This document shows, piece after piece, positions 16,554 through 24,322 of a stretch of DNA of 64,000 nt (within the stretch, counting starts at the first letter, position 1; each line of letters starts with the position of its first letter). A program made the position numbers and the translations under genes. The notes beneath the pieces were generated by a model, which made no database searches, was not told the DNA's origin, and saw only the letters and a program-made list of their open reading frames with translations. Location: the NCBI GenBank assembly GCA_016793465.1, contig JAEUJW010000010.1, positions 62,001 to 126,000 on the forward strand, given 5' to 3'. The DNA is from Myxococcales bacterium. GTDB lineage: Bacteria; Myxococcota; Polyangia; Nannocystales; Nannocystaceae.

Positions 16554-17558
16554 CTACACGTACTCGACCTCGATGTGGATCGACCCGCCGTCGCCGAGCT
16601 CGAGCGCCCGGTCGTAGCGGGTGTTCGACAGGTGCCAGCGGGCGAACCCGTGGCACATCGTCTCGACCGCGCCGAGCCACTTGTGCAGCGCCGGGCACTC
16701 GGAGAACTCGAGGCGGAGGAACGCCGACGCGCTCATGAACAGCCGCAGCGCCGCGTCGTGGGTCCTCTCGAGCTCGCGGCAGGCCGTCACGAGGTCGCTG
16801 GCCTTGGCCTGGGCCAGGCAGAACGCCAGGTTGAGGCCGCGGTCGCGCGCGTCCTTGGCGATCGACACCAGGTCGTTCTGCACGAGCACCATGTCGCAGG
16901 TCGCCCGCTCGAGCGCCGCCAGCACCGGGTGGCCCTGCAGCTCCTCGGGCAGCGGCTCGCCGCAGCAGTACTCGACCAGCAGCAGCGTCGGCAGCACGCC
17001 GATCGAGTCGCGGCGGCAGGCCACGTAGGCCGCGACCGCCGGGTGCGCGCCGGTCTCGCGCAGCGTCGCCAGCATCTCGGCCTCCTCGCGGACCGAGCGC
17101 AGCCACCCGCCGAAGCGCTCGGCGAAGCGGTGCGACCAGCGCTCCGACATGCGCGCCCGGTAGCGCTGCGCGTTGTCCCAGAACGCCTGCAGGTACGGCG
17201 AGGCCGCCGCCCGCTCGAACGTCGGGTCGCCGCCGATCGCCGCCACCGCCAGCGCCTCGCGCGCCTCGCCCACGCCCTCGAGCATGTCGTCGTAGAAGAT
17301 CCACAGGGTCAGGAAGCGCGTCACCGTGGCCAGCGCCTCGGCGTCGGCGTGGTACAGCGGCCAGCCGCCGTAGCGCGCGACCCCGAGGTGGCGGAACTTG
17401 GCGGCCACGGTCGGCGAGTCGAGCAGGCGCATGGCGTTGAGCCACGCCTGCGTGCCCTCCTCCGCCGCCTCCGCCTCGGGGTGGACCGGCGTGTACCACT
17501 GCAGCGGGTACCGGAGGGTGATGATCGTCGACATCGGGACGCAGGGCGCGGTTTGCAT
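16554..17558 (-). CDS. class I terpene synthase
   Basis: 334 aa, close to the usual bacterial sesquiterpene synthase length. The Asp-rich motif is FYDDMLE (DDxxE) and the NSE triad is NDLVSIAKD, with a C-terminal RY pair (NTRYD) and the helix-G region. All Mg-binding ligands are present, so it should ionise and cyclise a prenyl diphosphate. Chain length and product cannot be read. There is no prenyltransferase next to it, and the nearest P450 is at 44871. The start is uncertain: MQTAPC (17558) or MSTII (17534), neither with a good Shine-Dalgarno. Confidence 0.9.
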   Translation of the reverse strand: MQTAPCVPMSTIITLRYPLQWYTPVHPEAEAAEEGTQAWLNAMRLLDSPTVAAKFRHLGVARYGGWPLYHADAEALATVTRFLTLWIFYDDMLEGVGEAREALAVAAIGGDPTFERAAASPYLQAFWDNAQRYRARMSERWSHRFAERFGGWLRSVREEAEMLATLRETGAHPAVAAYVACRRDSIGVLPTLLLVEYCCGEPLPEELQGHPVLAALERATCDMVLVQNDLVSIAKDARDRGLNLAFCLAQAKASDLVTACRELERTHDAALRLFMSASAFLRLEFSECPALHKWLGAVETMCHGFARWHLSNTRYDRALELGDGGSIHIEVEYV

Positions 17559-17888
17559 GACGAGTCAGGCCCGAGCAGCCGGGCCGTCGACATCAGCGCC
17601 TGATACCACGGCATTGGATCACGAACGCAGGCGCCGGGCAACATGGCCCATCGGACAGCTGTGATCTCCATGGCAGGCCACGCAAAGCGTCGTTTCGCCG
17701 CACTTTCGGCGCCTCTCCCCGATCGCGGGGCGCGGCCGTCTCCAGGTCCCGCGCACGTCGATCGCGGCGGGGGGCGTGTTCGCGCGCGGCCGTTTTGGCG
17801 GCGCACACGGCCAGGTTTTCCGGCTTGCCGGATCCCGCCGATCGGACGACGCTCGGACTCCCCGCGCCCCCGCACGCGTACGGTCCCC
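17559..17888. other. 330-bp intergenic region between divergent genes
   Basis: It separates the terpene synthase (minus) from the YdcF-like gene (plus) and must hold both promoters. The only element I can point to is TACGGT (17879-17884), four bases before the GTG at 17889. No RNA gene, terminator with a T-run or repeat was seen. Confidence 0.4.
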
Positions 17889-18479
17889 GTGCTCCACCGC
17901 TGGCTCCGCCGCATCCTCGCCTCGCTCGCCGTGTGGGCCGGCGTCCACCTGCTCGCCATCTCCGTCGACGGCTGCACCGACGAGGGGGCCGACGCGGACC
18001 TCGCCGTCGTGCTCGGCAACCAGGTCGGCCGCGACGGCGTGCCCTCGCCTCGCCTGCAGCGCCGCCTCGAACGCGCCCTCGAGCTGTGGCGCGCGGGCAA
18101 GGTCGCGCGCGTCATCGTCAGCGGCGGTCAAGACCCCGGCAGCCCTCACGAGGCCGACGTCATGCGCGCCTGGCTGATCGACCGCGGCGTGCCCGCCGGC
18201 CTCGTCGTCGCCGACCGCGACGGCGTCAACACCCACGCGACCGCCCGCTTCACCCGCGACTACATGCAGGCGCACGGGCTCACCTCGGTCGTCGCCGTCA
18301 GCCAGTTTTACCACCTCAGCCGCTGCAAGCTGGCCCTGCGGATGTTCGGCGCGCCCGGGGTGTCGGCCGCGCACGCCGCCCTCGAGTTCGAGGCGCGCGA
18401 CCCGTGGTCCATGCTGCGCGAGCTGGTCGGCTACTACGCCTACCTCGGCGAGGACTACGGCGCCCCGACCCCGCCGTAG
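17889..18479 (+). CDS. YdcF/SanA-family (DUF218) membrane-anchored protein
   Basis: 196 aa. One N-terminal membrane segment (LRRILASLAVWAGVHLLAI) precedes the DUF218 domain: DLAVVLGNQVGRDGVPSPRLQRR, VARVIVSGGQDPGSPHEADVM, VNTHATARFT and VAVSQFYHLSRCKLALRMFG. Members such as SanA and ElyC affect envelope integrity; the biochemical activity is unsettled. The GTG at 17889 is chosen because it places the membrane segment at the N-terminus. The 3' end overlaps the convergent glutamate synthase-type gene by 25 bases. Confidence 0.85.
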   Translation: MLHRWLRRILASLAVWAGVHLLAISVDGCTDEGADADLAVVLGNQVGRDGVPSPRLQRRLERALELWRAGKVARVIVSGGQDPGSPHEADVMRAWLIDRGVPAGLVVADRDGVNTHATARFTRDYMQAHGLTSVVAVSQFYHLSRCKLALRMFGAPGVSAAHAALEFEARDPWSMLRELVGYYAYLGEDYGAPTPP

Positions 18480-20098
18480 CGCACCCCGGAGAGGTGGGCC
18501 ATCTCGCGGTCGAAGGTCGTCAGGTCCGCCGGTTCGAACCCGCCGAGGTGGTCGTGCCCGCACGCGCGCGCGAGGATCTGCATGAGCTCCACGCTCTCCG
18601 TCAGGAAGCGCCGCAGCTGGCGCGCCGAGCGGTCGACGTCGAGGCGCGCGCGCAGGTGCGGCTTCTGGGTGGCGATGCCGACCGGGCAGTTGTTGGTGTG
18701 GCACGCCCGCATGCCGAGGCAGCCGATCGCCTGCAGCGCCGAGTTGGCGAGCGCCACGCCGTCGGCCCCGAGCGCCAGCGCCTTGACGAAGTCGGCCTCG
18801 ACGCGCAGGCCGCCGGTGACGATCAGCGTCACGTCGCGGCGGCGCCGGCGATCGAGGTGCCGCCGCGCCCGCGCCAGCGCCGGGATCGTCGGCACCGAGA
18901 TGTTGTTCTTGAAGATGTCGGGCGCCGCGCCGGTGGCCCCGCCGCGGCCGTCGAGGATGATGTAGTCGGCGCCGGCCGCGAGCGCGAAGTCGAGGTCGTC
19001 CTCGATGTGCTGGGCCGACAGCTTGAAGCCGATCGGGATCCCGCCGGCCACCTCGCGCACCTCGTCGGCGAGCTTGCGGTAGTCGCGGGGCGTGAACAGG
19101 TCGGGGAACGTCGACGGGCTGATCGCGTCGGTCCCGGCCGCGAGCCCGCGCACCGCCGCGATCTTGCCCTGGACCTTGCTGCCCGGCAGGTGGCCGCCCG
19201 TGCCGGTCTTCGCGCCCTGCCCGCCCTTGAAGTGGAACGCCTGCACGCGCGCCACCTTGTCGATGCTCCAGCCGAAGCGCGCCGAGGCCAGCTCGTAGAA
19301 GTAGCGCGAGCACTCGGCCTGCTCCTCCGGCAGCATGCCGCCCTCGCCCGAGCAGATGCCCGTGCCCGCGAGCTCGGCCCCGCGGGCCAGCGCCACCTTG
19401 GCCTCCTCGCTGAGCGCCCCGAAGCTCATGTCGCTGACGAGCAGCGGGATCTCGAGGCGCAGCGGCTTCTTCGCCCGCGGCCCGACGATCAGCTCGGTGC
19501 CCACCGCCGCGTCGTCGAGCAGCGGCTTGCGCGCGAGCTGCCCGGTCACGATCTGGATCGCGCTCCACTGCGGCAGCTGCTGGCGCGGCACGCCCATCGC
19601 CGAGACCACCCCGTGGTGCCCGGTCTTCGCGAGCCCGTCGCGGGCCAGGCTCTGGATGTACCCGTTGAGCTCCTCCTCGGGCCCGCCGTGCACGTCCGCG
19701 TAGGCCCCGAGGTAGACGGCGCGCTTGAACTCCTGCGGGTGCACCTGCACGAAGCGGCCGACCTCGTCGGCGTCGACCAGCACCGCGTCGTGCTCGTGGT
19801 CGATCCACGCCGTGAACTTCTGCAGCGCCTCGTGGTTGTTGTACTCGCTGACCCCGGTGTCGAGGCGGTAGTCCCAGCCGTGCACCCCGCAGATCAGGTT
19901 GTCGCCGTCGACGTGGCCGTCGGCCAGCAGCGCCCGGCGGTGCAGGCAGCGCCCGTACAGCACCGACACCCTGTCGTCGTGGCGCACGATCACGAGGTCG
20001 ACCTCACCGACCAGCGCGCCCGCCGGCTTGCGATCGGCCAGCTCGCTCCACCGCGCCACCACGACCTTGTTGAGGGTTCGAATCTCGACCAGCGTCAT
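18455..20098 (-). CDS. Rieske [2Fe-2S]-glutamate synthase FMN-domain fusion
   Basis: 547 aa. The N-terminal 100 residues are a Rieske domain with a perfect CxH...CxxH: Cys51-Leu-His53 and Cys70-Gly-Val-His73. The rest is the FMN-binding domain of glutamate synthase large subunit: VSDMSFGALSEEAKVALARG, GICSGEGGMLPEE, KGGQGAKTGTGGHLPG, IILDGRGGATGAAP, then the cluster CLGMRACHTNNCPVG with the Cys expected for [3Fe-4S]. There is no glutaminase (GATase) domain, so it would not use glutamine as the full GltB does. Such FMN proteins may be ammonia-dependent or have other substrates. The Rieske part suggests an unusual electron input. The stop overlaps the convergent YdcF-like gene. Confidence 0.88.
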   Translation of the reverse strand: MTLVEIRTLNKVVVARWSELADRKPAGALVGEVDLVIVRHDDRVSVLYGRCLHRRALLADGHVDGDNLICGVHGWDYRLDTGVSEYNNHEALQKFTAWIDHEHDAVLVDADEVGRFVQVHPQEFKRAVYLGAYADVHGGPEEELNGYIQSLARDGLAKTGHHGVVSAMGVPRQQLPQWSAIQIVTGQLARKPLLDDAAVGTELIVGPRAKKPLRLEIPLLVSDMSFGALSEEAKVALARGAELAGTGICSGEGGMLPEEQAECSRYFYELASARFGWSIDKVARVQAFHFKGGQGAKTGTGGHLPGSKVQGKIAAVRGLAAGTDAISPSTFPDLFTPRDYRKLADEVREVAGGIPIGFKLSAQHIEDDLDFALAAGADYIILDGRGGATGAAPDIFKNNISVPTIPALARARRHLDRRRRRDVTLIVTGGLRVEADFVKALALGADGVALANSALQAIGCLGMRACHTNNCPVGIATQKPHLRARLDVDRSARQLRRFLTESVELMQILARACGHDHLGGFEPADLTTFDREMAHLSGVRYGGVGAP

Positions 20099-20288
20099 CG
20101 CGGCCTCCTCCTCGCCTTCATACCAGCTCCGCCGGCGGAGCCCGGAGTTCCCCGAGGCGGGCCCGTTCGCCGCAGCCGCTGCGTTCGCCCGGGCCGCGCA
20201 AATTCGCCCGCCGTGGGCCTCGCCACAGCGCCGCCCCGAATCGCCGATGAGCCGCGGGTTCGCCCGCGGAACGGCGTATCCTCGCCCG

Positions 20289-21152
20289 GTGAAGCGTCGC
20301 GCCGACAGCGTGCTCCTCCTCCTCGCGCTCGCCGGCTGCACCCGACCGAACGCCGCGTTCGATGAGCCGGGCCCGGCCGACGCGACCACCACGCTCGCGG
20401 GCTCGACCACCAACCTGCCGACCACCACCGCGGCGCCCGCGGGCACCAGCACCGGCGCCCTCGACGGCGACGCCGACGCCAGCGCCGGCGACCTCACCAC
20501 CACGGCCGCCGTCGACGCCTCGACCGCCGCCGACGCCTCGACCACCGCCGTCGACCCGACCACCGGCGGCGGCACCACGACCACCGGCGACGACGCATCC
20601 ACCGGCCCCGCCGAGCCCGAGCACCTCCAGCTCTACGACCCCGGCCGGTGCGAGGAGCCGCTGTGGTGCTACAAGACGATGGAGGGCGTGTTCTCCGGCG
20701 TCGGCGCGCGCACCTCCTCGCAGGCCTGCTTCACCCCGGGCATGTCGCCGCCGTTCGGCGTCACCCGCGTCGGTTACATCATCGCCGCGAGCTTCGGCAA
20801 CGTCGGCGGCGTGCTCGAGATCTACGGCGACGACGGCGACGGCCCCGGGGACCCGATCGCGACCACCGCCCTGCAGCCGGACGCGGTCACCCCCGGCGCG
20901 CACGCCATCGTCTACCCCGACCCGATCCTCGTGCAGACGCCGCGCTTCTGCGTCGGCCTCACCGGCGGCCGCCCCATGCCGTCCGCCGGTCTCGGCGTCG
21001 CCGTCGACCCCGAGGCGCTCGTCGCCGATCAGTCGTTCCTGCGCATGCAAGGCCCGCCGGGCTGCTCGCACCCCGACTGGGTCGACCTCACCGCCGTGCC
21101 GAGCACCCCCTCGGGCGCGTGGTGCATCGACGTCGACGTCGCCGACCTCTGA
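20289..21152 (+). CDS. lipoprotein with Thr/Ala-rich linker, unknown function
   Basis: 287 aa, GTG start. The lipobox is LALAGC (about Cys17), followed by a long linker of Thr, Ala, Asp and Gly to about 115. A globular beta-rich domain follows: EHLQLYDPGRCEEPLWCYKTMEGVFSG in outline, GVTRVGYIIAASFG, GGVLEIYGDDGDGPG, and six Cys likely paired. No family is recognised; the fold may resemble a jelly-roll or CBM. TATCCT (20277-20282) lies six bases before the GTG and there is no Shine-Dalgarno, so the mRNA is probably leaderless. Confidence 0.75.
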   Translation: MKRRADSVLLLLALAGCTRPNAAFDEPGPADATTTLAGSTTNLPTTTAAPAGTSTGALDGDADASAGDLTTTAAVDASTAADASTTAVDPTTGGGTTTTGDDASTGPAEPEHLQLYDPGRCEEPLWCYKTMEGVFSGVGARTSSQACFTPGMSPPFGVTRVGYIIAASFGNVGGVLEIYGDDGDGPGDPIATTALQPDAVTPGAHAIVYPDPILVQTPRFCVGLTGGRPMPSAGLGVAVDPEALVADQSFLRMQGPPGCSHPDWVDLTAVPSTPSGAWCIDVDVADL

Positions 21153-21215
21153 CGGCCGCCGCCAGCCCGCCCGCGTCGTCGAACAGCGAGCAGGCGACCG
21201 GCACGACGAATTAAC

Positions 21216-21244
21216 TTGAAAACGATTTTCAAAGTCTCTATATC
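21216..21244 (+). promoter_or_regulatory. sigma70-like promoter overlapped by a Fur-box-like palindrome
   Basis: TTGAAAACGATTTTCAA (21216-21232) is a perfect 7-3-7 palindrome and its core TGAAAACGATTTTCA fits the 7-1-7 Fur pattern fairly well. TTGAAA (21216-21221) can also serve as -35, with TATATC (21239-21244) as -10 after an ideal 17-base spacer. This is one of the few AT-rich islands in the window. Repression by a Fur-family regulator is inferred, not shown. Confidence 0.5.
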
Positions 21245-21273
21245 TCTCCCCACGAGCGGCCGCACAGTCCGCC

Positions 21274-21313
21274 AGCCGGCGGCAGGGTTCCTGGGTTCTC
21301 CCTGCCGCCGGCT
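21274..21313. terminator. perfect 14-bp hairpin 24-63 bases after the predicted start
   Basis: AGCCGGCGGCAGGG (21274-21287) pairs fully with CCCTGCCGCCGGCT (21300-21313) around a 12-base loop. No T-run follows on either strand. It could end transcription from the gene stopping at 21152, attenuate the HTTM operon, or end a small RNA started by the promoter at 21216. Confidence 0.5.
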
Positions 21314-21500
21314 GATTCTGTGTCCGGGGCTCCGGGCTCGCGGCTCGCGCCTCGCCGCTCTGCGCACCCCGTCGGCCGCGGTCGTCCCGCGAAGCGCGTC
21401 GCACCGGCTCGCTCCGGGTCGGGCCGCTTCGGACAGCGACGTCCGCGGCGCCGCTGTCCCGGCTTGCGGGGTCGTCCGGACCTGTGCGTCACTCGCCCGC

Positions 21501-22028
21501 GTGACCGACCCCGAGCGCTTCCGCCGACGCGACGTGTTCGTCTCGCTGTTCGTGCTCGGCCTGTGGCTGGTGCCGATCACCGAGGGCGCCTTCAACGCGG
21601 CGCCGGGTCGCTACTGGCCGGGCCTCATCCGCGACTTCGGCTCGGTGTCCTGCCTGTTCCGCTCGCGGCCCGACGCGGTCCGCTACTTCCGCGTGCAGGT
21701 CCGCCGCGGGCCCGAGTGGAACGTGCTCGACGAGCGCGAGTTCTTCCCCATGCACCCGTTCGGCCACCGCTCGCGCTTCGACCGCTTCATGGAGCGCTGG
21801 GGCGGTCGCCTCGACAAGTCGCGGGCCGACCTGGCCCGCTGGATCGTCGCCCGCGACCGCGAGCTGCGCCCCACCGCCCCGCCGATCGTCGCCGTCCGCT
21901 TCCTCGCCGGCAACCACCCGATCCGCCGCGACGACCCGCCGCCCAGCCACTGGGTGAAGCCGCCGCTCGACCTGCGCCGCGAGCGGGTGCTCTCGACCCA
22001 CGAGTTCCCCGCGGAGGTCGCCCCGTGA
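21501..22028 (+). CDS. membrane-anchored protein partner of the HTTM protein
   Basis: 175 aa, GTG start. One hydrophobic N-terminal segment (VFVSLFVLGLWLVPITEGAF) is followed by a soluble domain rich in Arg/Asp/Pro (YFRVQVRRGPEWNVLDEREF, FPMHPFGHRSRFDR). No family is recognised, but small proteins like this often sit beside HTTM membrane proteins. The stop overlaps the next GTG (GTGA at 22025), so the two are translated together. Confidence 0.72.
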   Translation: MTDPERFRRRDVFVSLFVLGLWLVPITEGAFNAAPGRYWPGLIRDFGSVSCLFRSRPDAVRYFRVQVRRGPEWNVLDEREFFPMHPFGHRSRFDRFMERWGGRLDKSRADLARWIVARDRELRPTAPPIVAVRFLAGNHPIRRDDPPPSHWVKPPLDLRRERVLSTHEFPAEVAP

Positions 22029-22888
22029 CGCCCGCCGGCCTCGCCCGCTCCGCCCTGCGGTTCGTCCACGGCCCCGTCGACGCCACCCGCCTGGTCGTGT
22101 TCCGCCTGCTGCTCGCGCACAGCCTGCTCATCTACATGCTGTTCCGCTGGCAGGAGCGCGCCGAGTGGCTGACCACCGCCGGCTACCACCCGAGCGGCGC
22201 CGCCGTCGACGGCCTGCAGCAGCCCGTCCCGCTGCTGCCGGAGGCCGCGCTGCCGTGGTTCGGCGCGGCCTACTTCGGCAGCATCGCCGCGCTCATCTTC
22301 GGCGTCCGCCCGCGCGTGACGATCTGGCTGGTGCTCGCCGGCACCGTCTACGTCACCCTCGCCGATCGCCTGGCCGCCTTCACCATCAACAAGCTGTTCG
22401 TCGCCACGTGGTTCATCCTGGCCCTCGCGCCGCCGATCTTCAGCGACGCCGAGGGCCGCCTGCGCACCCGCTCGGCCTGGGCGCTGCGCGTCCTCCAGCT
22501 CACCTTCATCCTGCAGGTGTTCGGCGCCGGCATCTGCAAGGTCCGCTTCGGCGACTGGATCGGCCACGACGACACCCTGTGGGCGCAGGTCCAGCTCACC
22601 TTCATGACCGACATCGCCGCGTGGATGGTGCGCAACCTGCCGCTGTCGGTGTGGGCGTTCCTCCAGCACCTCGCGCTGGGCTTCGAGCTGGCGATGCCGC
22701 TGCTGTTCCTGGTCCGCCGGCTGCGCCCGCTCGGCTACCTCATGGGCTTCGGCATGTTCGCCATCATCTCGCTGACCATGCACGAGCTCATCTTCTTCGC
22801 GCTCCAGCTGGTCTGCTTCTTCGTGCTCTTCATCGACCCGGACCGCCTGCACCGCTGGCGCGCGGCGGTCCGGCGGCGCCTCGGCTAG
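22025..22888 (+). CDS. HTTM-like multi-pass membrane protein
   Basis: 287 aa, GTG start coupled to the previous stop. About six hydrophobic segments are visible: LVVFRLLLAHSLLIYMLF, ALIFGVRPRVTIWLVLAG, LFVATWFILALAP, VLQLTFILQVFGAGICKV, YLMGFGMFAIISLTM and FALQLVCFFVLFI. The pattern YxxaGIcKvrfGDWI and the final IDPDRLHRW resemble the horizontally transferred transmembrane (HTTM) domain related to vitamin-K-dependent gamma-carboxylase. Catalysis is unproved for bacterial members. The stop shares the sequence CTAG with the stop of the convergent cysteine-rich gene. Confidence 0.8.
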   Translation: MTPAGLARSALRFVHGPVDATRLVVFRLLLAHSLLIYMLFRWQERAEWLTTAGYHPSGAAVDGLQQPVPLLPEAALPWFGAAYFGSIAALIFGVRPRVTIWLVLAGTVYVTLADRLAAFTINKLFVATWFILALAPPIFSDAEGRLRTRSAWALRVLQLTFILQVFGAGICKVRFGDWIGHDDTLWAQVQLTFMTDIAAWMVRNLPLSVWAFLQHLALGFELAMPLLFLVRRLRPLGYLMGFGMFAIISLTMHELIFFALQLVCFFVLFIDPDRLHRWRAAVRRRLG

Positions 22889-23373
22889 CAGCCGCAGCGC
22901 CAGCGGTTCTTGCCGCAGTTGTCGGCCGGCGCCAGCGCCCCGTTCGGCTGGCGACACTGGATGTCGCAGTCGCCGTTGTCGTGGCAGTGGACCTCGCCGC
23001 TTATCATGATGACCGAGCAGCTGTCGAGGTTGTGGCAGTCGACCTGGCAGTCGGCCCCGCAGTCGACCGTGCACACGCTGGCGTCGTGGCAGTCGGCCTT
23101 GCAGTCGTCGCCGCACACGCCGTCGCACGAGACCGTGTTGTGGCAGTCGAAGTGGCAGGCGTCGCCGCAGCCGACGTCGCAGTTGTCGACGTCGTGGCAC
23201 TTGGCGTCGCAGCCGCCGACCGGGCAGTCGTACACGCAGTTGGGCACGTTGCTGCACTGGCAGTCCTTTCCGCTCGGCCCGCAGTAGTTGGCCCCGGGGT
23301 ACGGCGGACCGCACGCGCCGAGCCACAACGAAGCGGTGAACAGGACGGCCCCGACGAGGTACGCGATGCGCAT
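22885..23373 (-). CDS. small lipoprotein with very dense Cys/His/Asp repeats
   Basis: 162 aa. The signal ends at LWLGAC (Cys21). The mature part has a Cys about every 4-5 residues in units like CHDVDNC, CGDACHFDC, CDGVCGDDC, CTVDCGADC and CHNLDSC, ending CGKNRWRCGC. Around 30 Cys in 140 residues suggest a disulfide ladder or beta-helix; metal binding through Cys, His and Asp is possible. It differs from the longer CGDG...ECDDGN repeat of the other surface proteins here. Its TAG stop overlaps the HTTM gene's TAG in a shared CTAG. Confidence 0.75.
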   Translation of the reverse strand: MRIAYLVGAVLFTASLWLGACGPPYPGANYCGPSGKDCQCSNVPNCVYDCPVGGCDAKCHDVDNCDVGCGDACHFDCHNTVSCDGVCGDDCKADCHDASVCTVDCGADCQVDCHNLDSCSVIMISGEVHCHDNGDCDIQCRQPNGALAPADNCGKNRWRCGC

Positions 23374-23569
23374 ATCCCCACAGTACCACGATCGCGTGGC
23401 CGCTCGGCCCCGATCGCCGCCGCGGCCGAGGTCCGCGGGACCCACCCGCTCGCGGGCCCACTCCGCCGCGATCGCTGCGACAGCGGCGGACGTCGCCGTT
23501 CCAACGACGAAGCGGCCGCGCGCGCCGGGACCCGGGCACGCGGCCGCGACGCGCCGCAGGCGACGACCG

Positions 23570-24202
23570 TCAGGACGCCTGGCCGCGGCCGACGACCTTC
23601 TGCCAGCTCGGCCGCTCCGAGATCCGCTTCCACCACGCGCCGGTGTTCGGCGAGTCGGTGATCAGCGCGCCCTCGCCGACCATGAACAGGTACTCGATGT
23701 ACGGCATGAAGCAGATGTCGGCCAGCGTGAAGTCGCCGACGAGGTGCTCCTTGTCCGCGAGCTCCTTCTCCATGACGGCCACGGTCTTGCGCACGGCGGC
23801 GCGGCCCTCGTCGACGAGCGCCATGTTCGGCTCCTGCCCGCGCATCTTGCCGAACAGCAGCTGGTACAGGATCTTCATCACCCCGGGGGTGAAGTTGGCG
23901 GCCTCGATCGAGATCCACTGCTCCATCTTGGCGTGCGTGCGCGCGTCCTTCGGCGTCAGCGAGGCCCCGGGCAGCGTGGCGTCGAGGTGGCGGATGATCG
24001 CCCGCGACTCGATCAGCTGCCATCCGTCGTCCTCCTCGAGCACCGGCACCTGCCCCCACGGCTGGCGCGCCAGGTGATCGGGCTGATGCCCCGCGCCCTG
24101 CATGATGTCCACGAGCTGGAACTCGGCGTCCACGCCCTTCTCGGCCAGCGTGGTCAGCACCTTGCGGGTGCACGTGCTCATCGGATGTCCATACACCTTC
24201 AT
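23570..24202 (-). CDS. glutathione S-transferase
   Basis: 210 aa. The N-terminal thioredoxin-like domain starts MKVYGHPMSTCTRKVLTTL, with the cis-Pro strand QVPVLEEDD and the glutathione-binding IESRAIIRHL (E-S pair). The C-terminal all-alpha domain includes FTLADICFMPYIEYL. The arrangement is like phi-class or bacterial beta/phi GSTs; Ser or Cys near residues 9-11 would be catalytic. It is cytoplasmic and probably for detoxification. GGAGGAA upstream of the ATG supports the start. It is transcribed alone. Confidence 0.92.
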   Translation of the reverse strand: MKVYGHPMSTCTRKVLTTLAEKGVDAEFQLVDIMQGAGHQPDHLARQPWGQVPVLEEDDGWQLIESRAIIRHLDATLPGASLTPKDARTHAKMEQWISIEAANFTPGVMKILYQLLFGKMRGQEPNMALVDEGRAAVRKTVAVMEKELADKEHLVGDFTLADICFMPYIEYLFMVGEGALITDSPNTGAWWKRISERPSWQKVVGRGQAS

Positions 24203-24322
24203 GCGGCAATTCCTCCGCGCAGGCTTTTATCACGGCCGTGCGAGCACAAGCGCGCGTCGACGGTCACGCCGCTGCAACAGTCCGTCGCGCCGCCGCGCCG
24301 GGCGCCCGCCCCGGCGGACGCG

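Larger units (their letters stand above)
21153..21500. other. 348-bp intergenic region with promoter palindrome and hairpin
   Basis: Besides the promoter/operator at 21216-21244 and the hairpin at 21274-21313 I see no gene. A frame open from 21216 joins the downstream gene, but it starts inside the palindrome and codes for Arg/Ser/Ala-rich sequence across the hairpin, so I treat it as leader DNA. Confidence 0.45.

Noticed and set aside
18531..18540. GGTTCGAACC, a tRNA T-loop lookalike (also GGTTCGAATC near 20077)
   Set aside because: Both lie within the coding sequence of the Rieske-glutamate synthase gene and no acceptor, D or anticodon arms can be built around them.
21216..21500. In-frame N-terminal extension of the 21501 gene beginning MKTIFKVSISLPTS
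   Set aside because: It would start inside the promoter palindrome and run through the 14-bp hairpin; the residues are Arg/Ser/Ala noise and the credible membrane segment begins after the GTG at 21501.
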